Shown here piece after piece: positions 25,981-33,333 of a DNA stretch of 64,000 nucleotides. The position numbers and the translations under genes are program-made. The notes under the pieces were generated by a model. The model was not told the DNA's origin, did not search any database, and was given only the letters and a program-made list of their open reading frames with translations. Each line of letters starts with the position of its first letter. Within the stretch, counting starts at the first letter, position 1. This DNA is from G963676205 sp964342525 (GTDB lineage Bacteria > Campylobacterota > Campylobacteria > Campylobacterales > Arcobacteraceae): assembly GCA_964342525.1 (NCBI GenBank), contig CAYFGQ010000004.1:27131-91130 (forward strand), written 5' to 3'.

Positions 25981-26750
25981 TGGGTGTAAAAACTAAGCTT
26001 CAAATAGAAGATATAAAACCTTTTTTTGATGTAGATAAGTTAACACCTACTATTAATGGTATTAGTGATACTGTATATATTTTAGATGATAAATATATTT
26101 TAAAACTATTTGAGAATTCCTCTTTAGACTCTTTGAATGAAGAGAAAAAACTATTGGATCTTTGTTCACCTCTTCCTATTTCAAAAATCATAAAAGAGCC
26201 ATTTTTTATAAAAGAAAAACCAGTTTTGATTTATGAAAAATGTATGGGTGAAAGTTTAGAAAAAATAGATATAAACTCAATAAAACAAATAGGAAAGTTT
26301 TTAAAAGAGTTTCATTCTCTTACAAAAAATGAAATAAGCTCAAATACAAATCTTTTTGAAAAATCTAGAGTTCAAAAACTTATAGATAAAAGTGGAAATA
26401 AAGAGTTTCAAATTATATTTGATAGCTTAGATATAGAGCTAAAAAATGATGGTATCATCCATGGTGATTTATTTATAGATAATGCAACATTTATAGATAA
26501 TAAGCTTTCATGTGTATTTGATTTTGGTGAAGCTTGTAATGGGGACTTTATCTTTGATCTTGCAGTTATTGCTCTATCTTGGTGTGAGAGTGAAGAAGAG
26601 TATCAGATACTATTAGATTCTTATGGACTAGATATAGATATGGATAGATTTATAAAATATATCAAATATGGTATGCTTTATTATTCTATCACTAGATATT
26701 TAGCTAGTAGGGATTATGAGAGTTTATTAAAAAGGTGTAAAGAGATATGA
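25980..26750 (+). CDS. APH-fold kinase in the B12 operon (candidate L-threonine kinase)
   Basis: I take GTG 25980 as start: it overlaps the previous stop by one base and has AGGTGAT upstream; an in-frame ATG at 25938 would lie inside the BluB-like gene. The 256-residue product has an aminoglycoside-phosphotransferase / ThrB2-like kinase fold: DDKYILKLF (ATP lysine), the catalytic loop IIHGDLFIDNATF (HxDx4N) and metal-binding DFGEACNGD. It overlaps cobD by 4 bases. CobD needs L-threonine phosphate, and no PduX is seen, so this kinase is a natural candidate for making it. This is inference from context and fold. Confidence 0.7.
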   Translation: MGVKTKLQIEDIKPFFDVDKLTPTINGISDTVYILDDKYILKLFENSSLDSLNEEKKLLDLCSPLPISKIIKEPFFIKEKPVLIYEKCMGESLEKIDINSIKQIGKFLKEFHSLTKNEISSNTNLFEKSRVQKLIDKSGNKEFQIIFDSLDIELKNDGIIHGDLFIDNATFIDNKLSCVFDFGEACNGDFIFDLAVIALSWCESEEEYQILLDSYGLDIDMDRFIKYIKYGMLYYSITRYLASRDYESLLKRCKEI

Positions 26751-27751
26751 ATGAGTTCGCACATGGTGGGGATGTGGAATCTTTTGCTAAAAAAATGGGA
26801 TGTAATATTGATGAGCTGATTGATCTATCTTCAAATATCCATTTTTCTTCGCCAGATGTAAATATTCAAGATTTGGATTTTAAAACTTATCCTAAATATG
26901 ATGATTTGTATAATACTTTAGCAAAAAATTACAATATCAAAAATACTGAACTTGAAATCTTCAATGGGGGAAGTTCAGCTATATTTTCTTTGATGAGATT
27001 TTTTGAAAATGAAGAGTGTAGTATCTATTCTCCTGCATATAGTGAATATAGAAAAGCAGCTAAACTAAACTCTAAAAAGATCACTTTTATAAATAGATTT
27101 GAAAATATACAGCAGAATATCAAAGAGAATTCCATAGTAGTTTTTGTAAATCCCTCAACTCCTGATGGGGCTTTTTATGATATTAAAGAGTATTTAGATT
27201 ATTGGCAAAGTAAAAAAGCTACAGTGATAATAGATGAATCATTTATAGAGTTTACAAAAGAAAAGTCAATAGTAGATGAGATCAAAAACTATGATAACCT
27301 ATATATATTAAAATCTATGACAAAGTTTTATGGCTGTGCAGGAATTAGATGTGGAATAGTAGTATCAAATGAAGATAATATCTCAAAATTAAAAGCTTTT
27401 GAACCCCAATGGAAGATTTCTCATTTTGATAGTAATTATATTCAAGCCATGTTAAAAAATGAAAACTATAAAGAAAAAACACTAATAGAAGTGAATGAAG
27501 CAAAAGAGTATCTAAAAGAGATTTTAGATTCTTCACCACTTTTTGAAAAGGTATATGATAGTGAAGCAAATTTCTTTTTAGTAAAATTAAAAGATATGGA
27601 TGCAAACACTTTTCAAGAAAAACTAGAGCCATATAAAGTTATGGTGAGAGATTGTTCAAACTTTAATTTTTTAGATAGTAGTTTTGTAAGAATCGCTGTG
27701 AAAACTAAAAAAGATAGTGATGTTTTAAAAGACTCATTGGAAAAAATATAA
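26747..27751 (+). CDS. cobD: Threonine-phosphate decarboxylase (aminotransferase-fold)
   Basis: A 334-residue PLP enzyme of the CobD/CobC group. The start FAHGGDVESFAKKMG and the following LIDLSSNIHFSSP match CobD; YSPAYSEYRKAA is the substrate side, VVFVNPSTPDGAFY the cofactor asparagine region, and LKSMTKFYGCAGIRCG carries the PLP-binding lysine near residue 192. It converts L-threonine-O-3-phosphate to aminopropanol phosphate for the nucleotide loop. It ends the forward cobalt operon. Confidence 0.88.
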   Translation: MNEFAHGGDVESFAKKMGCNIDELIDLSSNIHFSSPDVNIQDLDFKTYPKYDDLYNTLAKNYNIKNTELEIFNGGSSAIFSLMRFFENEECSIYSPAYSEYRKAAKLNSKKITFINRFENIQQNIKENSIVVFVNPSTPDGAFYDIKEYLDYWQSKKATVIIDESFIEFTKEKSIVDEIKNYDNLYILKSMTKFYGCAGIRCGIVVSNEDNISKLKAFEPQWKISHFDSNYIQAMLKNENYKEKTLIEVNEAKEYLKEILDSSPLFEKVYDSEANFFLVKLKDMDANTFQEKLEPYKVMVRDCSNFNFLDSSFVRIAVKTKKDSDVLKDSLEKI

Positions 27752-27811
27752 AATCCTTAATCCCTTAATATCAAGCTTACTTAATAAAAATACAATAAAA
27801 ATAACAAAAAA

Positions 27812-27844
27812 GTGACACATTTTATGTCACATTTATACTATAAT
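27812..27844 (+). promoter_or_regulatory. Promoter with a dyad operator before the ABM gene
   Basis: TATAAT at 27839-27844 is a clear -10. Just upstream, GTGACA (27812-27817) and TGTCAC (27825-27830) form a perfect 6-bp dyad with a 7-base spacer, covering roughly -27 to -45. The arrangement suggests a dimeric regulator site. It does not match the CRP or Campylobacter NssR consensus. Confidence 0.45.
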
Positions 27845-27874
27845 TTGACTCAAATTAATTTAAAGGAAAAATTT

Positions 27875-28225
27875 ATGTCAAAAAAAGTTTATTGTATCGC
27901 ACAGTTTAAGGCAAAAGAGGGAAGAGAAGAGGAACTTTTTTCTGTACTTCAAGCGCTAGAGCCAAATACACTTCGAGAAGATGGGTGTATCCAATTTGTG
28001 GTAACTAGACATGTAGAGAGTCAAATTGCTACAGGGAGTAGTTTTCCTATCGTATTAAATGAGATTTGGACATCAAATCAGGCTTTTGAAGCACACTGTA
28101 TGCGTAAAGAGATACAAGGTTTTTTTAGTGAACACTGTGAGGCTGAAACTGGTGCAGTTGAAGATTTAAATATATGTATCTATAGTGATGAACCAAAAAA
28201 TTATGATGCACCAGATATAGACTAA
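27875..28225 (+). CDS. Antibiotic biosynthesis monooxygenase (ABM) domain protein
   Basis: The frame is open from 27812, but ATG 27875 with AAAGGA upstream is the better start, giving 116 residues. VYCIAQFKAKEGREEELFSVL, then CIQFVVTRH and a late HC--E region match the ABM/YgiN-like ferredoxin-like fold, whose members act as quinol monooxygenases or small stress enzymes. It is monocistronic, with an operator-like dyad in its promoter and a tight terminator after it. Confidence 0.75.
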   Translation: MSKKVYCIAQFKAKEGREEELFSVLQALEPNTLREDGCIQFVVTRHVESQIATGSSFPIVLNEIWTSNQAFEAHCMRKEIQGFFSEHCEAETGAVEDLNICIYSDEPKNYDAPDID

Positions 28226-28239
28226 GTACTTCGGTACTT
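28224..28239 (+). terminator. UUCG tetraloop terminator
   Basis: AAGTAC (28224-28229) and GTACTT (28234-28239) close a TTCG tetraloop immediately after the ABM stop codon, followed by GGTTTATTTT. The arms also serve the convergent cytochrome gene weakly. Confidence 0.65.
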
Positions 28240-28242
28240 GGT

Positions 28243-29349
28243 TTATTTTGGTATTTTTATAAGATTACTTTTTATTAACCCGTACTCTATATCTTTATGG
28301 CAGGCATTACAGTTTGCCTTACTTTTAATCTTTTCATCTAAAAATATTTTATCTTCTATATCTTGATGTTCATTTTGCCAATAGGGTGTTTTTGTGATAG
28401 CTAGGGTATTTTTATCTTTTGTTGTTTTTAGTATTTTAAATGCTGCCTCATTTGTAGAATACTCTGCACTATTTTGCTCTAGAAATTTAGAAATGATAAG
28501 GTTTGTCTCACTATCTATACTAGCATCATCCCCAAAATGATTTTCAAGATCACTCATCATAATCTCCCATGATTTTTTAGGAAGTAGATAAGGGGGATAT
28601 GTGATATGACATGATCCACATTCATTCTCAAAATCTTCATTTATTTTGGCATAGTCTTGTTTTTTGTTTTGGCTTATCAATAGTGCATTGTCCTTTGATG
28701 AAATTAGATAATTTGTAAAGATAATAAGTATTAAAAAAGAAAAAACTACAAAGATTTTTTGAGAACTATTTATCTTTATTTGTTTTTTTTTTGATATTTT
28801 TCTATATCCACTTATCATAGAATCTATTGCATCATTTTTTTTTACAAATTTATCTATAAGTGCTCCAGTTATATGTATAAAGATAAATGCCAAAAGGGTG
28901 TAAGAACTTATAAAATGGATATATTCTAATATAAACATATCTTTATAATATATTGGGTGCAAATATGAAAATATCCCATGGTTTTTTTCTATGCCATAAA
29001 GAATCATTCCACTAAAGGTAGTAAAAAGTGTAAGGGCGACTATATTTATAATAGCATAACTTGATGCTGGGGTGTGACCTATATATTCTTTTGTTTTAGT
29101 AAGGGGATGTTTTACATATTCATTAAACTCATTTATATCAAGTGGAAAATCTCTAAACTTTGAGTATTTAGGTCCTATAAATCCCCATATAATTCTAAGG
29201 ATAAATAAAAAAGTAAATACAAAAGCACATATCACATGGTAGTCTAGATATTCACTTTTTTCACTAAGTATAAAAGTAGCTGTAAATGATACTATCAATA
29301 GAATATGGATTATCCTATTGTATAGTGGCCAAATATAACTTTTAGTCAT
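28243..29349 (-). CDS. Cytochrome b561-type membrane protein fused to a diheme cytochrome c domain
   Basis: About 368 residues from ATG 29349, which overlaps the preceding gene by 8 bases; an ATG at 29391 is deeper in that gene and less likely. Residues 1-200 are a four-helix b-type cytochrome (YNRIIHILLIV, LRIIWGFIGPKYSKF, HTPASS, YIHFISSYTLLAFIFIHITGALIDKFV), with histidines for two b hemes. A further helix near 200-220 leads to a periplasmic DHC domain with CGSCH at about 244 and CNACH at about 347. It would pass electrons from the quinone pool or b hemes straight to its own c hemes. Confidence 0.8.
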   Translation of the reverse strand: MTKSYIWPLYNRIIHILLIVSFTATFILSEKSEYLDYHVICAFVFTFLFILRIIWGFIGPKYSKFRDFPLDINEFNEYVKHPLTKTKEYIGHTPASSYAIINIVALTLFTTFSGMILYGIEKNHGIFSYLHPIYYKDMFILEYIHFISSYTLLAFIFIHITGALIDKFVKKNDAIDSMISGYRKISKKKQIKINSSQKIFVVFSFLILIIFTNYLISSKDNALLISQNKKQDYAKINEDFENECGSCHITYPPYLLPKKSWEIMMSDLENHFGDDASIDSETNLIISKFLEQNSAEYSTNEAAFKILKTTKDKNTLAITKTPYWQNEHQDIEDKIFLDEKIKSKANCNACHKDIEYGLIKSNLIKIPK

Positions 29350-29848
29350 CCCATCTTCCAATATTTGGTATATATATCTCATCTTCATCATATGAGCCTT
29401 TTGATGCTTTTGTATGACAAGCTGTACAATTACTTAGAGTACCTACTTCTTTTTGTTTTATAAACCTTCTTGGAATCTCATCATGTTCATGTATAAAATA
29501 TTTCACTTTTGTGATTTCTAGTGGAGTAGAGCTTTCACTGATAGAATCAAGCATTTTTCTGCTTCTTTTATATTCAGTAGTTTTTTGCGCTGAATTCTCT
29601 TCTAGATATTTTAAAATAGCTTGATGATCAATCTTTTCAAGTGTTGCATCATTTCCAAAGTGATCCTCTAAATCTTTCATCATCTTTACCCATGATCGCT
29701 GGGGTAAAAGTCCTGGCTGAAATGCAAAGTGACAAGAACCACACTCCTCTAGATATAGTTGATTATTCACAGGTTTTACATCTGGTTTATTCCAAAATGC
29801 AAATACATATGAACATAAAATCATTAAAGTAAATATTAGTTTTTGCAT
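29342..29848 (-). CDS. Diheme cytochrome c (DHC)
   Basis: A 168-residue exported protein with signal sequence (LIFTLMILCSYVFA) and two c-type heme sites, CGSCH at 36-40 and CTACH near 141-145. QPGLLPQRSWVKMMKDLEDHFG between them is the DHC (PF09626) signature, nearly the same as in the C-terminal domain of the next gene. DHC is the known partner of SHP in Rhodobacter-type clusters. It lies 9 bases downstream of the SHP-like gene. Confidence 0.82.
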   Translation of the reverse strand: MQKLIFTLMILCSYVFAFWNKPDVKPVNNQLYLEECGSCHFAFQPGLLPQRSWVKMMKDLEDHFGNDATLEKIDHQAILKYLEENSAQKTTEYKRSRKMLDSISESSTPLEITKVKYFIHEHDEIPRRFIKQKEVGTLSNCTACHTKASKGSYDEDEIYIPNIGRWDD

Positions 29849-29857
29849 AGTTTTCTC

Positions 29858-30271
29858 CTATTTTGAATTGATGTAGTAAAGTACATCACCTTTTTCTATG
29901 GCAGAACCTTCTCTTACATACACATCTTTGAAGTTTCTCCTTAGCCATTTTTTTATGGTTTTAACTTTTGTAAGCCTTTTAGGATTTACCTTTGGTGAAA
30001 GGGATTTGATAATTTTATTTGTAAAGTAGTTTCTTGCTTCCTTTTGCAAATCTGTACCATGGCAAGATACACAAGAGATCACTTTGCCTTTTTTACCCAT
30101 ATGTTTTGTGGTAAATATCTTCTCTCCCCGTTTCTTATTAAAGTCTTTAAAATCTGGATCAATCTTTTTTGCTTCTACTTTTAATTTATCAATATATTTT
30201 TGAACATCACCATTAAAATCATTTGCAAAAATACAAAGGGGTAAAAGTACACTTAGAACTATCTTTTTCAT
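29858..30271 (-). CDS. SHP-type monoheme cytochrome c (DUF1924)
   Basis: A 137-residue exported cytochrome with signal peptide and one heme site CVSCH at 67-71. The region after it (KSLSPKVNPKRLTKVKTIKKWLRRN) matches DUF1924, the sphaeroides heme protein family, whose members bind O2 or other small ligands through a labile asparagine ligand; Asn113 here fits that position. Family sequences I remember have a cysteine after this asparagine and another later, whereas here they are F and non-Cys. Clustered with DHC and two b cytochromes. Confidence 0.78.
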   Translation of the reverse strand: MKKIVLSVLLPLCIFANDFNGDVQKYIDKLKVEAKKIDPDFKDFNKKRGEKIFTTKHMGKKGKVISCVSCHGTDLQKEARNYFTNKIIKSLSPKVNPKRLTKVKTIKKWLRRNFKDVYVREGSAIEKGDVLYYINSK

Positions 30272-30280
30272 TTTTTCTCC

Positions 30281-30955
30281 TTATTTGATTAGTATATTGT
30301 TTGGTATAAAATTTAAATAATATATGGCAAATAAAAATATAAATACTGATGCTATAGAGATAGATTTTTGAAATATATTTGTATCTATTATAAAACTCAT
30401 ATCTAAGGTTTTTTTATATCCTGTGATCATAGAATCTATGCCATCATTTTTCTTTATATATTTATCTATAAGTGAGCCAAGTACATGGATAATAACCACA
30501 CATAAAAATAGATTTGCACTTAAAGAGTGAAGCTCTTCCATTATTTCCATATCTCTTAAGCTTTGAGAATAAAGAAATGAAAAAATACCTTTATTTTCAT
30601 CTACACCATAAGCAAGCATTCCCGTAATAATAGTGATAAAACCAAAACTAAGCATAGCTACTATAGCCCAACTTGATGCAGGATTATGCCCTATATGTTT
30701 TTTTATATTTGAAAAGGGATTTAGGAGATACTCTTTTAAATTTTTTCTATTAAAATCAAAGTCTTTAAATTTTGAATATTTAGGTCCAATAAATCCCCAA
30801 ATCACTCTAAATAAAATTACTAAGGCAAAAAGATAACCAAACATTGCATGAAGTTTTAAAAAGTCATCATTTATGATATAAGTGAGGTAAAACAATATTA
30901 CAAATAAAATATGAACAATTCTATTGGTAAGTGTCCAGATATAACTTTCTTCCAT
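30281..30955 (-). CDS. Cytochrome b561-family membrane protein
   Basis: A 224-residue four- to five-helix membrane protein paralogous to the N-terminal domain of the b-DHC fusion: TLTNRIVHILFVILFYLTY, FRVIWGFIGPKYSKF, HNPASSWAIVAML and ELHSLSANLFLCVVIIHVLGSLIDKYIKK. Histidines in these helices are suitable heme b ligands. It ends with an additional hydrophobic stretch but has no c-heme motif. It is the first gene of the four-gene operon and has a TTTTTCTCC-side ribosome site (GGAGAAAAA) before ATG 30955. Confidence 0.82.
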   Translation of the reverse strand: MEESYIWTLTNRIVHILFVILFYLTYIINDDFLKLHAMFGYLFALVILFRVIWGFIGPKYSKFKDFDFNRKNLKEYLLNPFSNIKKHIGHNPASSWAIVAMLSFGFITIITGMLAYGVDENKGIFSFLYSQSLRDMEIMEELHSLSANLFLCVVIIHVLGSLIDKYIKKNDGIDSMITGYKKTLDMSFIIDTNIFQKSISIASVFIFLFAIYYLNFIPNNILIK

Positions 30956-31050
30956 TTTTTCTCCTTTATTTGTAAAATCTTAACTTTCCAATATGAACCT
31001 TATATGAATTTTAGATAATATATAAAGAAAAATATCCAAAAGGATTTACA

Positions 31051-31407
31051 ATGGCATGTAAAGATATAAATGAGTTTGATCAAAATCATATCCCAAAAAC
31101 AGATGAAGCATATATACAAAGGCTTAGCCCAAACGAAGAGAAAGATTTTATAGTAAGAAAGATCTCCCTAAAAGCTGATGGTATGATGCCAAATCATATA
31201 AATAAAATTGCCCATCAACAAGTTGCCCTAAAAGGGGAAGCAAAGGTTGTAATAGGTGATAAAGAGTTTCATGCAAAAGCTGGAGACTTTTTATATATCC
31301 CTGCTGGTGTTGCTCACTATTATGAAGCCTGTTATGGAAGTGACTATGAGTTTTTATGTATGATTACCACAAAAGAAGATGAGATCACTTTTATTGATGA
31401 AGAGTAG
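31051..31407 (+). CDS. Cupin-domain protein
   Basis: A 118-residue single cupin. HINKIAHQQVALKGEAKVVIGDKEFHAKAGDFLYIPAGVAH spans the two cupin motifs, split here only for description: the His residues in MMPNHINK and VAHYYEA are candidate metal ligands. Such proteins bind small ligands or metals; no specific substrate is evident. It precedes dtd by 8 bases and is likely co-transcribed. Confidence 0.75.
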   Translation: MACKDINEFDQNHIPKTDEAYIQRLSPNEEKDFIVRKISLKADGMMPNHINKIAHQQVALKGEAKVVIGDKEFHAKAGDFLYIPAGVAHYYEACYGSDYEFLCMITTKEDEITFIDEE

Positions 31408-31415
31408 TTTTTAGT

Positions 31416-31862
31416 ATGTTAGCAGTTATCCAAAGAGTATCTAGCTCAAAAGTAAGTGTTGATGGTAAAACGGTAGGACAAATAGGGCAAGGTCTAAATA
31501 TCCTTTTAGGAGTAAAAAAAGGTGATACTACTGTAGATATAAAAAAACTAGCAGACAAAATACTAAACCTACGAATTTTTAGAGATGAAAATGACAAGAT
31601 GAATCGTTCATTATTTGATATAGAAGGTGAAGTCCTTGTGATATCCCAATTTACTTTGGCCGGAAATGTAAAAAAAGGAAGACGCCCAAGCTTTGAAGAG
31701 AGTGAAAAACCAGATATCGCTCATGCTTATTATATAGAGTTTATAGAGTATATAAGAGGTACAGGAGTAAATGTGGAAACAGGAGTCTTTGGAGCTATGA
31801 TGGATGTGGAGATACATAATGATGGACCAGTTACTTTTGTGATTGATTCTAAGGAGTTGTAG
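31416..31862 (+). CDS. dtd: D-aminoacyl-tRNA deacylase
   Basis: A 148-residue DTD. VIQRVSSSKVSVDGK at the N-terminus, LVISQFTLAGNVKKGRRPSF near 72 with the catalytic SQFTL element, and GVFGAMMDVEIHNDGPVTF near the end with the cross-subunit proline region are all intact. It hydrolyses D-amino acids from tRNA and also corrects glycine mischarging. Confidence 0.93.
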   Translation: MLAVIQRVSSSKVSVDGKTVGQIGQGLNILLGVKKGDTTVDIKKLADKILNLRIFRDENDKMNRSLFDIEGEVLVISQFTLAGNVKKGRRPSFEESEKPDIAHAYYIEFIEYIRGTGVNVETGVFGAMMDVEIHNDGPVTFVIDSKEL

Positions 31863-31873
31863 GTTTGTCTTTC

Positions 31874-31916
31874 TTGACAAACAATATAATAAACAATATA
31901 ATAAACAATATAAAAT
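31874..31916 (+). promoter_or_regulatory. Consensus promoter overlaid by three 12-bp tandem operators
   Basis: TTGACA (31874-31879) and TATAAT (31897-31902) are separated by exactly 17 bases, a full consensus promoter. Between and over them run three tandem 12-bp units, ACAATATAATAA at 31881 and 31893 and a variant at 31905. Direct repeats near one helical turn are typical binding sites for ribbon-helix-helix antitoxins, which would repress their own operon here. Confidence 0.7.
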
Positions 31917-31923
31917 GATTGGT

Positions 31924-31950
31924 TCCTAAAATAGGGAGCCTATTTTAGGA
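31924..31950 (+). promoter_or_regulatory. Hairpin overlapping the antitoxin ribosome-binding site
   Basis: TCCTAAAATAG (31924-31934) pairs perfectly with CTATTTTAGGA (31940-31950) around a 5-nt loop. The second arm includes the start of AGGAG (31947-31951), the Shine-Dalgarno of the antitoxin at 31958. It could lower translation or act as an additional operator. Confidence 0.55.
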
Positions 31951-31957
31951 GTTTATT

Positions 31958-32179
31958 ATGTATAAAACAGTAAAACCTACAACCTTTACTCTCCCTCTAG
32001 AATTACTTGAGGATTTAGATGCTTTATCTAAAGAACTAGGAAAAAAGAAAACTTCAATAGTATCTGAAGCTTTAGAAATGTATATGGATTATCAAGATAT
32101 AAAGCTTGCGGAAAAAAGACTAAAAAATAGTGAAGGAAGAATGACTTCAGATGAGTTTTTCAAAGAATTAGGAGTATAG
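31958..32179 (+). CDS. Ribbon-helix-helix antitoxin (CopG/RelB-like)
   Basis: A 73-residue protein. The N-terminal TFTLPLELLEDLDALSKELGKKKTSIVSEALEMYMDY is the strand-helix-helix DNA-binding fold, cited here by position (residues 8-44). The C-terminal part (KRLKNSEGRMTSDEFFKELGV) is the flexible toxin-wrapping tail. It lies two bases before a RelE/ParE-like gene, the standard toxin-antitoxin order, and behind a promoter with three tandem repeats suited to its own binding. Confidence 0.85.
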   Translation: MYKTVKPTTFTLPLELLEDLDALSKELGKKKTSIVSEALEMYMDYQDIKLAEKRLKNSEGRMTSDEFFKELGV

Positions 32180-32180
32180 C

Positions 32181-32468
32181 TTGTACTCCTTAGTTTTTGA
32201 AAGGACAGCTTTAAAAGATTTTAAACGTATCGATAAAGCAGATATAAGGTTTCTTCAAAAATCTATCAATGACTTCGTTGATAACTTCTCTTTTGATTCA
32301 GAAAAACAACTTATGCAATCAGGAAAAATCAAAAAACTACAAGGTGTAAGTGATGAACTTTATAGATTGAGGTTACGCTCATATAGAGTTATTTATAAAA
32401 AAGAGGATGATAAACTTATCATCTTAGTTGTGAGTGTAAAATCTAGGGAAAATTCTTATAAAAAGTAA
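32181..32468 (+). CDS. RelE/ParE-superfamily toxin
   Basis: A 95-residue protein starting at TTG 32181, preceded by AGGAG at 32170-32174 within the antitoxin end. YSLVFERTALKDFKRIDKAD and LYRLRLRSYRVIYKKEDD are the helix and sheet segments of RelE/ParE toxins; arginines in RLRLRSYR are the usual RNA-contacting residues. RelE-type ribosome-dependent mRNA cleavage is the likely activity, ParE-type gyrase inhibition the alternative. Confidence 0.82.
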   Translation: MYSLVFERTALKDFKRIDKADIRFLQKSINDFVDNFSFDSEKQLMQSGKIKKLQGVSDELYRLRLRSYRVIYKKEDDKLIILVVSVKSRENSYKK

Positions 32469-32472
32469 AAGT

Positions 32473-33333
32473 ATGTTGAAAAGAGAAATAGTAATTGAAA
32501 TAGAAAAGTTATTAAAGATTATTAATAAAAATAGTGTAAAACTATTTGGATTTTTGTTAAGTTTATTTATCTTAACTATTGTTGTAAGATTGTCAAATTA
32601 TGGTATACCTATTCAGATAATAGATATAGAATTTATATTGGTAATAGTTGAAATTATAATATTTTCTTTTATTTCGTTTATAGGTTTTTTATGTTTTTTC
32701 TTTTTTATAATACCCACAATAGTTTTTGTGATAGGTATTTGTTTATATAATATTTTTTTAATAATCTTAAGAAGAGATATTTTTAAGATAAAACTATTTT
32801 ATATTAAATCATTGAATTTAATACCATATAAGGATATTAAAAAATATCTTATTTCTGTTCTTTTAATACTTGTTGGAATTTCAGCTTTGATTGAAGGATT
32901 GAATACTTTTAGAGCAAATTTTCCTCCATTTATATATATAAATCCGATAGTAGATTTAGTGAGTTCTAAGATAATTGAAGGAAAAAGTATTCCATCTATT
33001 GAATGTGTAGAGATAAATGGAGAAAAAAAGAAAATTCTATTATTAGGCATGAATGATAATTATGTATTTTATTATCCTATACATATTATAGAAAGCATAC
33101 TTTATAAAGAAATAAAAAGAAAAATTGAGGGGACTACATTTGTTTATCCAGCTATTATTAATAAAATTGAATTAAAAGATAATAGTTTATATCCTGCAAA
33201 TATGATTACTTTTTTAAAATCAGGAAGACTTAATTTATATAGGCATAAGTTTATACAGAGAGAACATATAAGGTTCTCTGAAAATTATTTAACATTACAA
33301 AGTATCATAAAAAATAAAGAAGACGAAAAATGA
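32473..33333 (+). CDS. Orphan multi-pass membrane protein
   Basis: A 286-residue protein with about four hydrophobic helices in the first 150 residues (around 22-42, 53-75, 78-100 and 127-147), then a soluble C-terminal half with mixed charge. I recognise no family. It starts 4 bases after the toxin stop and its last codons overlap the cbiP start (ATGA). It is more AT-rich than cbiP, suggesting it arrived together with the toxin-antitoxin pair. A role in the toxin-antitoxin unit or in B12 metabolism cannot be argued from sequence alone. Confidence 0.5.
   Translation: MLKREIVIEIEKLLKIINKNSVKLFGFLLSLFILTIVVRLSNYGIPIQIIDIEFILVIVEIIIFSFISFIGFLCFFFFIIPTIVFVIGICLYNIFLIILRRDIFKIKLFYIKSLNLIPYKDIKKYLISVLLILVGISALIEGLNTFRANFPPFIYINPIVDLVSSKIIEGKSIPSIECVEINGEKKKILLLGMNDNYVFYYPIHIIESILYKEIKRKIEGTTFVYPAIINKIELKDNSLYPANMITFLKSGRLNLYRHKFIQREHIRFSENYLTLQSIIKNKEDEK

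Noticed and set aside
31881..31916. CRISPR-like short repeats
   Set aside because: Units are 12 bp, directly adjacent without spacers and sit on a promoter; they fit operator iterons.
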